From the NCBI RefSeq assembly GCF_004340905.1, contig NZ_SLXD01000001.1, forward strand, positions 186,001 to 250,000: a stretch of DNA of 64,000 bases, given 5' to 3'. Numbering within the stretch: position 1 is the stretch's first letter; every line of letters begins with the position of its first letter. Source of the stretch: Rubrivivax gelatinosus. GTDB taxonomy: Bacteria; Pseudomonadota; Gammaproteobacteria; Burkholderiales; Burkholderiaceae_C. Of the stretch, positions 25,404 to 35,216 are shown in pieces. The position numbers and the translations under genes are program-made. The notes under the pieces were generated by a model. The model made no database searches. It saw only the letters and a list, made by a program, of their open reading frames with translations, and was not told the DNA's origin.

Positions 25404-26756
25404 TCAGAGCTGCAGTTCGCGGCGGAACATGTCCTCCTGGGCGCGGCGCACCTGCACGGCCTGCTTGCTGGCGTCGTACTCGACGTCGTCCCAGCTCACG
25501 ACCTCGCCGGCGGCGATGTCGCGCTTGAGCACCATGTTGTGCGCCAGGCCGATGGGCAGCGCGCGCCGGCGCAGCGAGGTGGCGGTGGGCATCAGCTTGC
25601 CGTAGACGGTGAAGCCGCCCTCGCCGTCGAGCTTCTCGCCGGCCCTGAGCGCACGCTTGGCGGTGGCGCCCACGTCGCCGCGCCACTCGCCGGTGGCGCC
25701 GGTGGCCTCCTGGCGCACGGCGATGCTGGCCACCGAGATGCCCAGCTCCAGGCCGATGAGGTGGTAGGGCTTGTACATGGCGGCGTAGCGGCCGCTGGCG
25801 TCGGTCTTCAGGCCGTACTGCTGGAAGCAGTCCTTCACGTAGGGGCTGGGCGCCTCGAACACGGCGTACACGCCCCAGCGCAGGTCACGGAACACCGGGC
25901 GGCCATCGCGCTCGAGCGAGCTGACCACCTCGACCATGCCCTTCTTCGGCAGGATGCCGCCGTCGGCGGCCGGGCGCAGGACGTGCGGCAGGTCGTCCAC
26001 GCCCACGGGCGGGAACACCAGGCCGTCCTCCGGCGGCGACAGCTCGCAGCCGTTGGCCACCGCGGCCATCTCCAGCGCCGACTTGGTGCCGTCGAGGAAG
26101 CTGTTGAACATCTGCGCGTTGAAGTCGCCGCCGGCGACCTGCGCCTCGCTGAAGCCGTAGTGGCCCCAGACCGTCTCGGGCGTGCTGGCGTGGTAGATCG
26201 GCAGGTACTTGGTGCCCTTGCCGGCGCACACGACCTCCATGCCGATGGTGCGTGCCCAGTCCACCAGCTCGGCGATCAGCGCCGGCTGGTCGCCCGAGGC
26301 CATGCTGTAGATGATGCCGGCCTCGGCCGCCCGGCGCGCCAGATAGGGGCCGGCCAGCACGTCGGCCTCGACGTTGACCATGATGATGTGCTTGCGGTGC
26401 TCGCAGCACAGCAGCGCGTGGGCGATGCCGGCGGCGGGGCTGCCGGTGGCGTCGATGACGATGTCCACCGCGTCGCTGGCGATGACGGCGTGGGCGTCGT
26501 CGGTGATGAAGGTGCTGCCGTCCTTCTTGGCCTGGGCCAGCGAGGTGGCGGCGAAACGCGGCGCGTCCCAGCCCACGCGCGCCAGCGAGGCGCGGGCACG
26601 GTCGGGCGAGAGGTCGACCACCGCGGTCAGGTGGATGCCCGGCGTGCGCGGCGCCTGCGACAGGTACATGGAGCCGAACTTGCCGGCGCCGATCACGGCG
26701 ACGCGCACCGGCTGGCCGTTCTGCGCGCGGGTCTTGAGCTTGCGGATGAGGGACAT
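25404..26756 (-). CDS. NAD(P)-binding oxidoreductase with C-terminal SAF domain
   Basis: A 450-aa two-part protein. The N-terminal Rossmann domain (VRVAVIGAGKFGSMYLSQAP, about 18-37) resembles homoserine-dehydrogenase-type proteins. The C-terminal SAF-like part (LPIGLAHNMVLKRDIAAGEV, about 400-420) is the sugar-binding fold of sialate synthases, altronate dehydratases and FlgA. Proteins of this architecture are often annotated 'homoserine dehydrogenase-like' or 'FlgA-like', although they probably oxidise sugar acids or related polyols. It lies between dctM and dctP on one transcript, so its substrate is probably what the TRAP transporter imports. The start is the ATG at 26756. Exact reaction unknown. 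Confidence 0.8.
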   Translation of the reverse strand: MSLIRKLKTRAQNGQPVRVAVIGAGKFGSMYLSQAPRTPGIHLTAVVDLSPDRARASLARVGWDAPRFAATSLAQAKKDGSTFITDDAHAVIASDAVDIVIDATGSPAAGIAHALLCCEHRKHIIMVNVEADVLAGPYLARRAAEAGIIYSMASGDQPALIAELVDWARTIGMEVVCAGKGTKYLPIYHASTPETVWGHYGFSEAQVAGGDFNAQMFNSFLDGTKSALEMAAVANGCELSPPEDGLVFPPVGVDDLPHVLRPAADGGILPKKGMVEVVSSLERDGRPVFRDLRWGVYAVFEAPSPYVKDCFQQYGLKTDASGRYAAMYKPYHLIGLELGISVASIAVRQEATGATGEWRGDVGATAKRALRAGEKLDGEGGFTVYGKLMPTATSLRRRALPIGLAHNMVLKRDIAAGEVVSWDDVEYDASKQAVQVRRAQEDMFRRELQL

Positions 26757-26926
26757 GGACTCGGGGTCTCCGTCTGGGGGTTGGCAAGGAGCGGTGTGCG
26801 CTCCGGATCGGGCGAGCCGGCCTGCCGGCTCGGTCAGAAGCAGTCGCAGCGGTGAACGAACCGCGCACGCCCGGGCCGCTCGCCCTGCGACGGCCGGGCG
26901 GGTGAGGCGGGCTCGTTCACGGCCTG

Positions 26927-28207
26927 TCAGCCGTGGAGCCAGCGCAGCGGCACCAAGACGAGTTGCGGGAAGAAGACGAGCAGGAACATCACGGCCGTCT
27001 GCGCGGCCATGAACGGCAGGACGCCGCGCGTGACTTCGGTGATGTTCATGCGGCCCACGCCGGCCACCACGTTGAGCACGGTGCCCACCGGCGGCGTGAT
27101 CAGGCCGATGGCGTTGTTCATGATGAACAGCACGCCGAAGTAGACCGGGTCGATACCGGCGGCCTTCACCAGCGGCATCAGCACCGGGGTCATGATCAGG
27201 ATGGTGGGCGTCATGTCCATCGCCATGCCCACCACCATCACCAGCACCATGATGGCCAGCAGCAGCAGCGTGGGGCTGTCCAGCAGCGGCTCGAGCAGGC
27301 TCACCACCTGGCTGGGCACGTCGGCCACCGTGATCAGCCAGGCGCTGACCATCGCCGCCGCGACCAGGAACATGATCACGGCGGTGGTGCGCGAGGCGCT
27401 GACGAAGACCTCGGCGAGCTGCGGCCAGTGCAGCTCGCGGTAGACCAGCGTGGACACCGCCAGCGCGTAGACCGCCGCCACCACCGCCGCCTCGGTGGGC
27501 GTGAACACGCCCATCCTCAGGCCCACGACGACGATCACCGGCAACGCCAGGGCCCAGGTCGATTCGCGCAGCGCCGTCCAGCGCTCGGCCGCGGAGGCCG
27601 GCGGCGGCGGCTGCACCGCCTCGCGGCGCGAGATCCAGCCCCAGGTCAGCGCCAGCGCCAGGCCCAGCATCAGGCCGGGCACGATGCCCGCGAGGAAGAG
27701 CTTGCCCACCGACACGTTGGCCGCGACGCCGAAGACGATGAAGCCGATGGACGGCGGGATGACCGGCGCGATGATGCCCGCCGAGGCGATGAGGCCGCCG
27801 GCGCGCGCCCGGTCGTGGCCGGCGCGCACCATCATCGGCAGCAGCAGCGTGGCCAGCGCCGCGGTGTCGGCCACCGCCGAGCCCGACAGCGCGGCCATCA
27901 GGCAGGCGGCGACGATGGTCACGAAGCCCAGGCCGCCGCGGCGGTGGCCCACCAGCGCGAGCGCGAGGTTCACGATGCGGCGCGACAGCCCGCCCACGTT
28001 CATGATCTCGCCGGCCAGCATGAAGAAGGGCACGGCCAGCAGCGGGAAGCTGTCGGCGCCGTTGATGACGTTCTGCGCCAGGATCTGGGCGTCGAGCAGG
28101 TCGAGCTGCCACATCAGCGCCACGCCGCTGGCCAGCAGGGCGTAGGCGATGGGCGTGCCCAGGGCCATCACGGCCAGCAGCGAGCCGAGGAAGAGAAACA
28201 CGGTCAT
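26927..28207 (-). CDS. dctM: TRAP transporter large permease, DctM family
   Basis: A 426-aa inner-membrane protein with about a dozen hydrophobic segments, the ion-coupled channel subunit of a TRAP transporter. Recognisable stretches include FPLLAVPFFMLAGEIMNVGG near residue 50, IIAPVIPPSIGFIVFGV, and GIDPVYFGVLFIMNNAIGLI-type sequence near the C-terminus with TPPVGTVLNV. The start at 28207 has GAGGAG upstream. It follows dctQ by 10 bp and precedes the SAF oxidoreductase by 170 bp. Those 170 bases contain no gene or clear terminator. Confidence 0.92.
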   Translation of the reverse strand: MTVFLFLGSLLAVMALGTPIAYALLASGVALMWQLDLLDAQILAQNVINGADSFPLLAVPFFMLAGEIMNVGGLSRRIVNLALALVGHRRGGLGFVTIVAACLMAALSGSAVADTAALATLLLPMMVRAGHDRARAGGLIASAGIIAPVIPPSIGFIVFGVAANVSVGKLFLAGIVPGLMLGLALALTWGWISRREAVQPPPPASAAERWTALRESTWALALPVIVVVGLRMGVFTPTEAAVVAAVYALAVSTLVYRELHWPQLAEVFVSASRTTAVIMFLVAAAMVSAWLITVADVPSQVVSLLEPLLDSPTLLLLAIMVLVMVVGMAMDMTPTILIMTPVLMPLVKAAGIDPVYFGVLFIMNNAIGLITPPVGTVLNVVAGVGRMNITEVTRGVLPFMAAQTAVMFLLVFFPQLVLVPLRWLHG

Positions 28208-28217
28208 GGCCTGCTCC

Positions 28218-28775
28218 TCAGTGGCGCCAGGCGGCGCTGCGGTCCAGGTGCAGGTCCTGGATCTGCGCCACGTCCTCGGACTCCTGCAGCGGCGCCAGGT
28301 CCTCGTCGCCGAGCTCGCCGGTGACGGTGCGCAGGGCCTGGCGCAGCAGCAGCCCCAGCACGAGCACGCCGAAGACCACGCCGGCACCGTAGAACCCCGC
28401 CATCGACAGGCCGCTGACCGGCGCGCGCACCGACCAGTTGATGGCCGCCTGCTGCCAGCTGCCCACCAGGAGCAGCGCGGTGATGGCGATCATCAGGGTC
28501 TGGCTGAGCAGCAGGCAGGCCCGGCGCCCGCCGCGGCCCAGGCGCTCGACCAGCAGGTTGCTGCCCAGGTGGCCCCGGTTCTCGACGGCCACCACGGCAC
28601 CGAGCATCGTCATCCAGACGAAGGCCCAGCGGGCCAGTTCCTCCGACACGGTGATGCTGGCGTCGAAGCCGTAGCGCATCACCACGTTGCCGAAGACCAG
28701 CACCACCATCAGTGCCAGCAGCGTGGCGCATGCGAGGTCCAGCACCCGCATGCCCCTGCGTATCCAGAAAGCCAT
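28218..28775 (-). CDS. dctQ: TRAP transporter small permease, DctQ family
   Basis: A 185-aa protein with four predicted membrane helices, the small subunit that stabilises DctM. The helix ALMVVLVFGNVVMRYGFDAS followed by ITVSEELARWAFVWMTMLGA is a typical DctQ pattern. The start at 28775 has GGAG at good spacing. It is the first gene of the minus-strand operon (dctQ, dctM, oxidoreductase, dctP, otnI) and is divergent from a LysR gene 138 bp away, which probably controls it. The C-terminal tail of about 30 residues is acidic and cytoplasmic-looking. Confidence 0.9.
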   Translation of the reverse strand: MAFWIRRGMRVLDLACATLLALMVVLVFGNVVMRYGFDASITVSEELARWAFVWMTMLGAVVAVENRGHLGSNLLVERLGRGGRRACLLLSQTLMIAITALLLVGSWQQAAINWSVRAPVSGLSMAGFYGAGVVFGVLVLGLLLRQALRTVTGELGDEDLAPLQESEDVAQIQDLHLDRSAAWRH

Positions 28776-28867
28776 GTCTGTCTCCGATCTTGTCTCGTCG
28801 GTCACCTCTGCGGGTGCCGGCCCCGGCCGGTGTGGACGGGGCGAGGCCACGATAGCATCGGCATTCC

Positions 28868-28914
28868 TGCAAAAGAACTCGCAAATCAGCACACCGGCTG
28901 TGCAAAAACTCGCA
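28868..28914. promoter_or_regulatory. Direct repeat in front of the LysR gene, possible operator
   Basis: Two near-identical A-rich blocks occur in the 138-bp divergent region: TGCAAAAGAACTCGCA at 28868-28883 and TGCAAAAACTCGCA at 28901-28914. Their starts are 33 bp, about three helical turns, apart, and the second one runs into the LysR start codon. They stand out in very GC-rich DNA. Autorepression by the LysR protein is the simplest reading; this is inference. Confidence 0.4.
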
Positions 28915-29813
28915 TGCCCGACTTCGACTGGAACGACCTGCGCGCCTTCCTGGCGATGGCCCGCACCGGCCGCCTGACGGTGGCCGCGCGGCAGCTGGGC
29001 GTGGATCACAGCACCCTGAGCCGGCGCATCAGCGGCCTGGAGGCGGCGCTGGGCACGCCGCTGTTCGACCGCCGCCCGGCCGGCTTCGTGCCCACCCCCG
29101 AGGGCGAACGGCTGCTGCCCGACGCCGAGGCCATGGAGGCGATGGCGCTGCGCCTGACCGGGCGCCTGGCGGACGCGGGCCAGCAGCTCTCGGGCAGCGT
29201 GCGCGTGGGCTCGCCCGAGGGCTTCGGCACCTACTTCTTCGGGCCGCGGCTGGCCACGCTGGCCACGCGCCACCCGCAGCTCGAACTGGAGCTGGTGGCC
29301 ATGCCGCGCAGCTTCAGCCTGTCCAAGCGCGAAGCCGACCTCGCCATCACGATGACGCGCCCGGCCCAGGGCCGCGTCTACGCGCACAAGCTGGTGGACT
29401 ACGCGCTGGGCCTGTACGCCAGCCCGCAGTACCTGCAGGGCCACGCCGCCATCCGCCAGCGCGAGGACCTCACGGCCCACCGCTGGATCGGCTACGTCGA
29501 GGAACTGATGTGGACCGAGGAGCTGGACTACCTGCCCCAGGTGCAGCGCGGCCTGGTGCCGCAGCTGCGCATCTCCAACGTCATCAGCCAGATGATGGCG
29601 CTGGCCGGCGGCGCGGGCCTGGGCGTGCTGCCGCACTTCATGGCGCGCCAGCAGCCGGGCCTGGTGCCGGTGCTGGCGGACAAGGTGCGCCTGGTGCGCA
29701 GCTACTGGTGCGTGACGCACGAGGACACGCACGAGCTGGCCCGCGTGCGGCGCGTGGTCGAGTTCCTGGACGAGCAGGTCATGGCGGCGGGCGACGACTT
29801 CTGGCTCGACTGA
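28914..29813 (+). CDS. LysR-family regulator of the TRAP operon
   Basis: A 299-aa LysR-type regulator. The N-terminal winged HTH is clear (FLAMARTGRLTVAARQLGVD then HSTLSRRISGLEAALGTPLF). It resembles the subgroup with 'NDLRAFLAMARTGRL' starts, followed by the co-inducer domain (SGSVRVGSPEGFGTYFFGP). The ATG at 28914 is directly preceded by A-rich direct repeats but has no standard ribosome-binding site. It is divergent from dctQ, so it probably activates or represses the TRAP/OtnI operon in response to its substrate. The 234 bases after it hold no gene. Confidence 0.9.
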   Translation: MPDFDWNDLRAFLAMARTGRLTVAARQLGVDHSTLSRRISGLEAALGTPLFDRRPAGFVPTPEGERLLPDAEAMEAMALRLTGRLADAGQQLSGSVRVGSPEGFGTYFFGPRLATLATRHPQLELELVAMPRSFSLSKREADLAITMTRPAQGRVYAHKLVDYALGLYASPQYLQGHAAIRQREDLTAHRWIGYVEELMWTEELDYLPQVQRGLVPQLRISNVISQMMALAGGAGLGVLPHFMARQQPGLVPVLADKVRLVRSYWCVTHEDTHELARVRRVVEFLDEQVMAAGDDFWLD

Positions 29814-30014
29814 AGCGGCCGTGAACGCACCCACCACGCCGGGCGGCCCAGGCATGCAGGTTGACGACGCGGGCGCCCGCGGGCCGGTGGCGGGCGATGG
29901 CGCCGGGCGGCAGGCAGGCGAGCGGGCACGCGTCGGGCATCAGGCGAGCCGTGCGTGGTTGCCGGGCCAGGCCGGTCACACCAAGGCGTCACCCGGCTCA
30001 CCCGCCCGGGTTCC

Positions 30015-30033
30015 GCGGGCCGGCAAGGCCCGC
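30015..30033. terminator. Short GC hairpin between convergent genes
   Basis: A 7-bp perfect stem (GCGGGCC with GGCCCGC) and a GGCAA loop lie 14 bp from the end of the histidine kinase gene and about 200 bp after the LysR stop. Only a couple of T residues follow, so it is at best a weak or bidirectional terminator. Confidence 0.3.
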
Positions 30034-30047
30034 TTGCCGACCGCGCT

Positions 30048-32282
<2,235 letters not shown>

Positions 32283-32474
32283 GCAGGCACCTCGCTGTCG
32301 GCGGGCACGGGGTGGCGGGGGGCACGGCGGCACGCGCGGGCGTCGCCCGGCGGTCAGGGCTCATGCGTCCCCACTCGGGATGACGATTCTGCCCAGCGTG
32401 GCACGGTTCACGCTGAGGGTTAATCACAGCGGAACGCGCCGCTGGCGCAGTCTTTGCCTTCAGAGGAGGGCCGG

Positions 32475-33650
32475 ATGCTGCATCAACCTCAGGACTTGGG
32501 CCTGGCCGACTTCATCATTCATGACCTCGACGCCATCATGGCCGAGTGGGAGGCGTTCGCTGCCACCCAGCTGCCGGCGGCCGAGGGCATGTCGTCGCTG
32601 GCGCTGCGCGACCACGCCCCCGCGATCCTGCTCACGGTGGCGCGCGACTTGAAGACGCAGCAGACGCAGCTGCAGCAGGCGGACAAGTCCAAGGGCCTCG
32701 CGCCGGTGAGCCCCGGTGCGCCGCAGACGGCGGCCCAGACGCACGCCGTGCTGCGCGCACGCCACGGCTTCGACATCAACCAGTTGGTGGCCGAATACCG
32801 CGCGCTGCGTGCCAGCGTTCTGCGCCGCTGGCTCGCCGTGGTGCCGCTGGAGCGGCCGCAGGTCGAGGAAGTGATGCGTTTCAACGAGGCGATCGACCAG
32901 GCGGTGGCCGAGTCGGTGGCGCACTTCCATGCCCAGGTGGAGTTCTCGCGCAACCTGGTGCTGGCGATGCTGGGGCACGACATGCGCACGCCGCTGGGCA
33001 ACATCTTCATGACGGCCACCTACCTGCATCGGCTGCAGGCCGGCGAGCAGGTGACGACGGCGGCGGCGCGGCTGATGCGCAGCGGCGAGTCGCTGCGCGC
33101 GCTGATCGACGACCTGACGACCTTCGGCCGCACCAGCCTCGGCCTGGGGTTGAGCCTGGCATGCGCGCCCATCGACCTCGCCCCCCGGGCGGCCGACGAA
33201 GTGGAACAGCTGCGCGGCGCCCACCCCGGCCGGCACATCGAACTGTCGATCAGCGGCGACACCCACGGCCACTGGGACGGCGTGCGGCTGCAGCAGCTGC
33301 TGCGCAACCTGGTGTCCAACGCCATCCGCTACGGCAGCCGCGACGCGCCGGTGCAGGTGGTGCTCGACGGCCGGGACCCGCAACTCGTGCTGCGGGTGGA
33401 CAACCGCGGCGAGCCCGCGGACGCCCAGGCCCTGGCCCGGCTGTTCGGCCCGCTGGAACGCGGCAGCGCACCTCAGGAAGGCGGCGAGGGCCGCGAGAGC
33501 CTGGGGCTGGGGCTGTACATCGTGCGCGAGATCGCCCAGGCGCACGGCGGCGAGGTCACGGTGCGCTGCGACGGCGACCTCACCGCCTTCACGGTGCGGC
33601 TGCCGCGCGGCGAACCCGGCACGCCGGCAGCCGCCGACACTGCCGGCTGA
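32475..33650 (+). CDS. Cytosolic sensor histidine kinase with RsbRD-like N-terminus
   Basis: A 391-aa soluble kinase. The N-terminal 150 residues (GLADFIIHDLDAIMAEWEAF and HGFDINQLVAEYRALRASVL) look like the RsbRD/globin-fold sensor domain. HisKA is at about 165 (LAMLGHDMRTPLGNIFMTA) and the HATPase has NLVSNAIRYG and LGLGLYIVREI. The G1 box is unusual (RVDNRGEP), but this variant occurs in active kinases. The start at 32475 has AGGAGG. There are no membrane segments and no adjacent response regulator. It shares a divergent promoter region with the membrane kinase at 30048-32282. The 178 bases downstream before menF contain no gene I can support. Confidence 0.88.
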   Translation: MLHQPQDLGLADFIIHDLDAIMAEWEAFAATQLPAAEGMSSLALRDHAPAILLTVARDLKTQQTQLQQADKSKGLAPVSPGAPQTAAQTHAVLRARHGFDINQLVAEYRALRASVLRRWLAVVPLERPQVEEVMRFNEAIDQAVAESVAHFHAQVEFSRNLVLAMLGHDMRTPLGNIFMTATYLHRLQAGEQVTTAAARLMRSGESLRALIDDLTTFGRTSLGLGLSLACAPIDLAPRAADEVEQLRGAHPGRHIELSISGDTHGHWDGVRLQQLLRNLVSNAIRYGSRDAPVQVVLDGRDPQLVLRVDNRGEPADAQALARLFGPLERGSAPQEGGEGRESLGLGLYIVREIAQAHGGEVTVRCDGDLTAFTVRLPRGEPGTPAAADTAG

Positions 33651-33828
33651 ACAGGGCGCCGGCCGGCCCGTGTCGCCAGGCGGGGACGGCGCTTCGCCAA
33701 ACCTTGCGCGCAGCGCGGCCTATCGTCACGCTCTCTTGACCTAGGTCTAGCCGCGACCCTGCGCTGCGCCCGGGTCAGCGTGTATCGTCCCGCCGAGCCT
33801 CAGCCCCCGGTCCGCGCCCCCGTCGTCG

Positions 33829-35112
33829 ATGAACCTCGCCCTGCCCCCCGGCCATCCGCTGCGTCTTTGCAGTGCCGCGCTGGAGATCGCCCCGCTGCCG
33901 CCCGAGCGCCTGCTCGCCGCGGGCGGCGAGCCGACGGCGGCGTTCCTGGCGCCCAACGGCGAGTCCTGGGTGGGCATCGGCGCGGTGCGCTGGCTCACCG
34001 GCAAACCGGGCGACGCGCACGCGCTGTGGGCCGGTCTGGCCGATGTCAGCCCCGACGCCCCGCCGCCCGCTGCGCTGGGCGCGCTGCCGTTTTCGGCGCG
34101 CGAGATGCCCGACGCGCTGTGGGCCGGCCTGATGCCCGGCGGCGTGGTGCTGCCCGAGCGCCTGGTGGTGCAGCGCGGCGGCCGCGCCTGGCTGCGCCTG
34201 ACGCTGCCGGCCGCCGAGGCCGACACGCTGCGCGCCCGGCTGAACTCGGTCGCGCGCGAGCTGGCGGCGCTGCCGGCGGCCGAGAACACGCCGCTTCCGG
34301 GCTTCGACGAGTTCGACGACGCCGACACGGCGGCGCGTTACACCGCCGCGGTCGGTGACGCGGTGGCACGCATCCGCGCCGGCGAGCTGGTCAAGGTGGT
34401 GCTGGCGCGGCGCGCCAACATCGCGTTCGAACACGCGCCCAGCGCCGCCGCGGTGCTGCGCCGGCTGTCGGCACACCAGAGCGGCGCGGTGCGCTACGCC
34501 TGGTGCCGCGGCGGCAAGGCCTGGCTGGGCGCCACACCCGAGACACTGCTGCGCCTGGACGGCCGCACGCTGCGCACCGAGGCGCTGGCCGGCACGCGCC
34601 CGGAGGCCCGCGCCGACGAGCTGCACGCCGACGCCAAGGAGCGCCACGAACACGCCGTCGTCGTTGACGCGGTGCGGGCGGCCATCGCACCCTGGGTGCA
34701 GGCGCTGCCGCCGGCGCGCCCGCCCGGCCTGCGCCGCACGCGCGGGCTGGCACACCTGCACACGCCGATCGAAGCCACGCTGCGCGCCGACACCGACGCG
34801 CTGGCGCTGGTGCACGCGCTGCACCCCACGCCCGCGGTCTGCGGCCTGCCGGCCGAGCGCGCCGCCACGCTGCTGGCAGCCCTGGAAGGCGAACCGCGCG
34901 GCCTGTATGCCGGCCCGGTGCTGCGCCTGTCGGCCGACGGCACGGCACACGCCGTCGTCGGCCTGCGCGGTGCGCTGCTCAGCGGCCGGCTGGCGGTGCT
35001 GCCGGCGGGTGCCGGCATCGTCGACGGCTCCGACGGCGAACGTGAACTCGCCGAGACACGCGCCAAACAAGGCAGCGTGCTCGACGCGTGGCGGGCCTTC
35101 GCCGCAGCATGA
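33829..35112 (+). CDS. menF: Isochorismate synthase
   Basis: A 427-aa chorismate-binding enzyme that converts chorismate to isochorismate, the first step of menaquinone synthesis. Family motifs are IRAGELVKVVLARRANI near residue 185, TEALAGTRPEAR, LHPTPAVCGLPAERA and YAGPVLRLSADG near 365. The glutamate and helix residues of the MenF/EntC site are as expected. The assignment to MenF rather than EntC or PchA comes from the menD-menH-menC genes that follow. Its stop codon overlaps the start of a 35-codon mini-ORF (ATGA), so ribosomes could pass directly towards menD. Confidence 0.92.
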   Translation: MNLALPPGHPLRLCSAALEIAPLPPERLLAAGGEPTAAFLAPNGESWVGIGAVRWLTGKPGDAHALWAGLADVSPDAPPPAALGALPFSAREMPDALWAGLMPGGVVLPERLVVQRGGRAWLRLTLPAAEADTLRARLNSVARELAALPAAENTPLPGFDEFDDADTAARYTAAVGDAVARIRAGELVKVVLARRANIAFEHAPSAAAVLRRLSAHQSGAVRYAWCRGGKAWLGATPETLLRLDGRTLRTEALAGTRPEARADELHADAKERHEHAVVVDAVRAAIAPWVQALPPARPPGLRRTRGLAHLHTPIEATLRADTDALALVHALHPTPAVCGLPAERAATLLAALEGEPRGLYAGPVLRLSADGTAHAVVGLRGALLSGRLAVLPAGAGIVDGSDGERELAETRAKQGSVLDAWRAFAAA

Positions 35113-35216
35113 GCGCTCAGGACTTGTCCGGGGCTCATTCCCGCTTGGCGGGACCGGCCGCCAGGCCGGAGGGTGCCCCAGTGAGCGCTCAGGACTTGGC
35201 CGGGGCGCCCCAGTGA
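35109..35216 (+). CDS. 35-codon mini-ORF coupling menF to menD
   Basis: The ATG overlaps the menF stop (ATGA) and the stop overlaps the menD GTG start (GTGA), an arrangement that suggests translational coupling. The peptide repeats itself: it begins MSAQDLSGAHSRLAG and ends VSAQDLAGAPQ. This reflects a DNA direct repeat (TGAGCGCTCAGGACTTG, at 35110 and 35182, 72 bp apart). No signal peptide or membrane segment. Whether it makes a stable peptide is unknown; it may only bridge the two genes, or be a chance frame in an intergenic repeat. Confidence 0.4.
   Translation: MSAQDLSGAHSRLAGPAARPEGAPVSAQDLAGAPQ

Noticed and set aside
34355..35212. Long N-terminal extension of menD through menF
   Set aside because: It is menF in another frame; MenD homology begins at the GTG at 35213 and the total length then fits the family.
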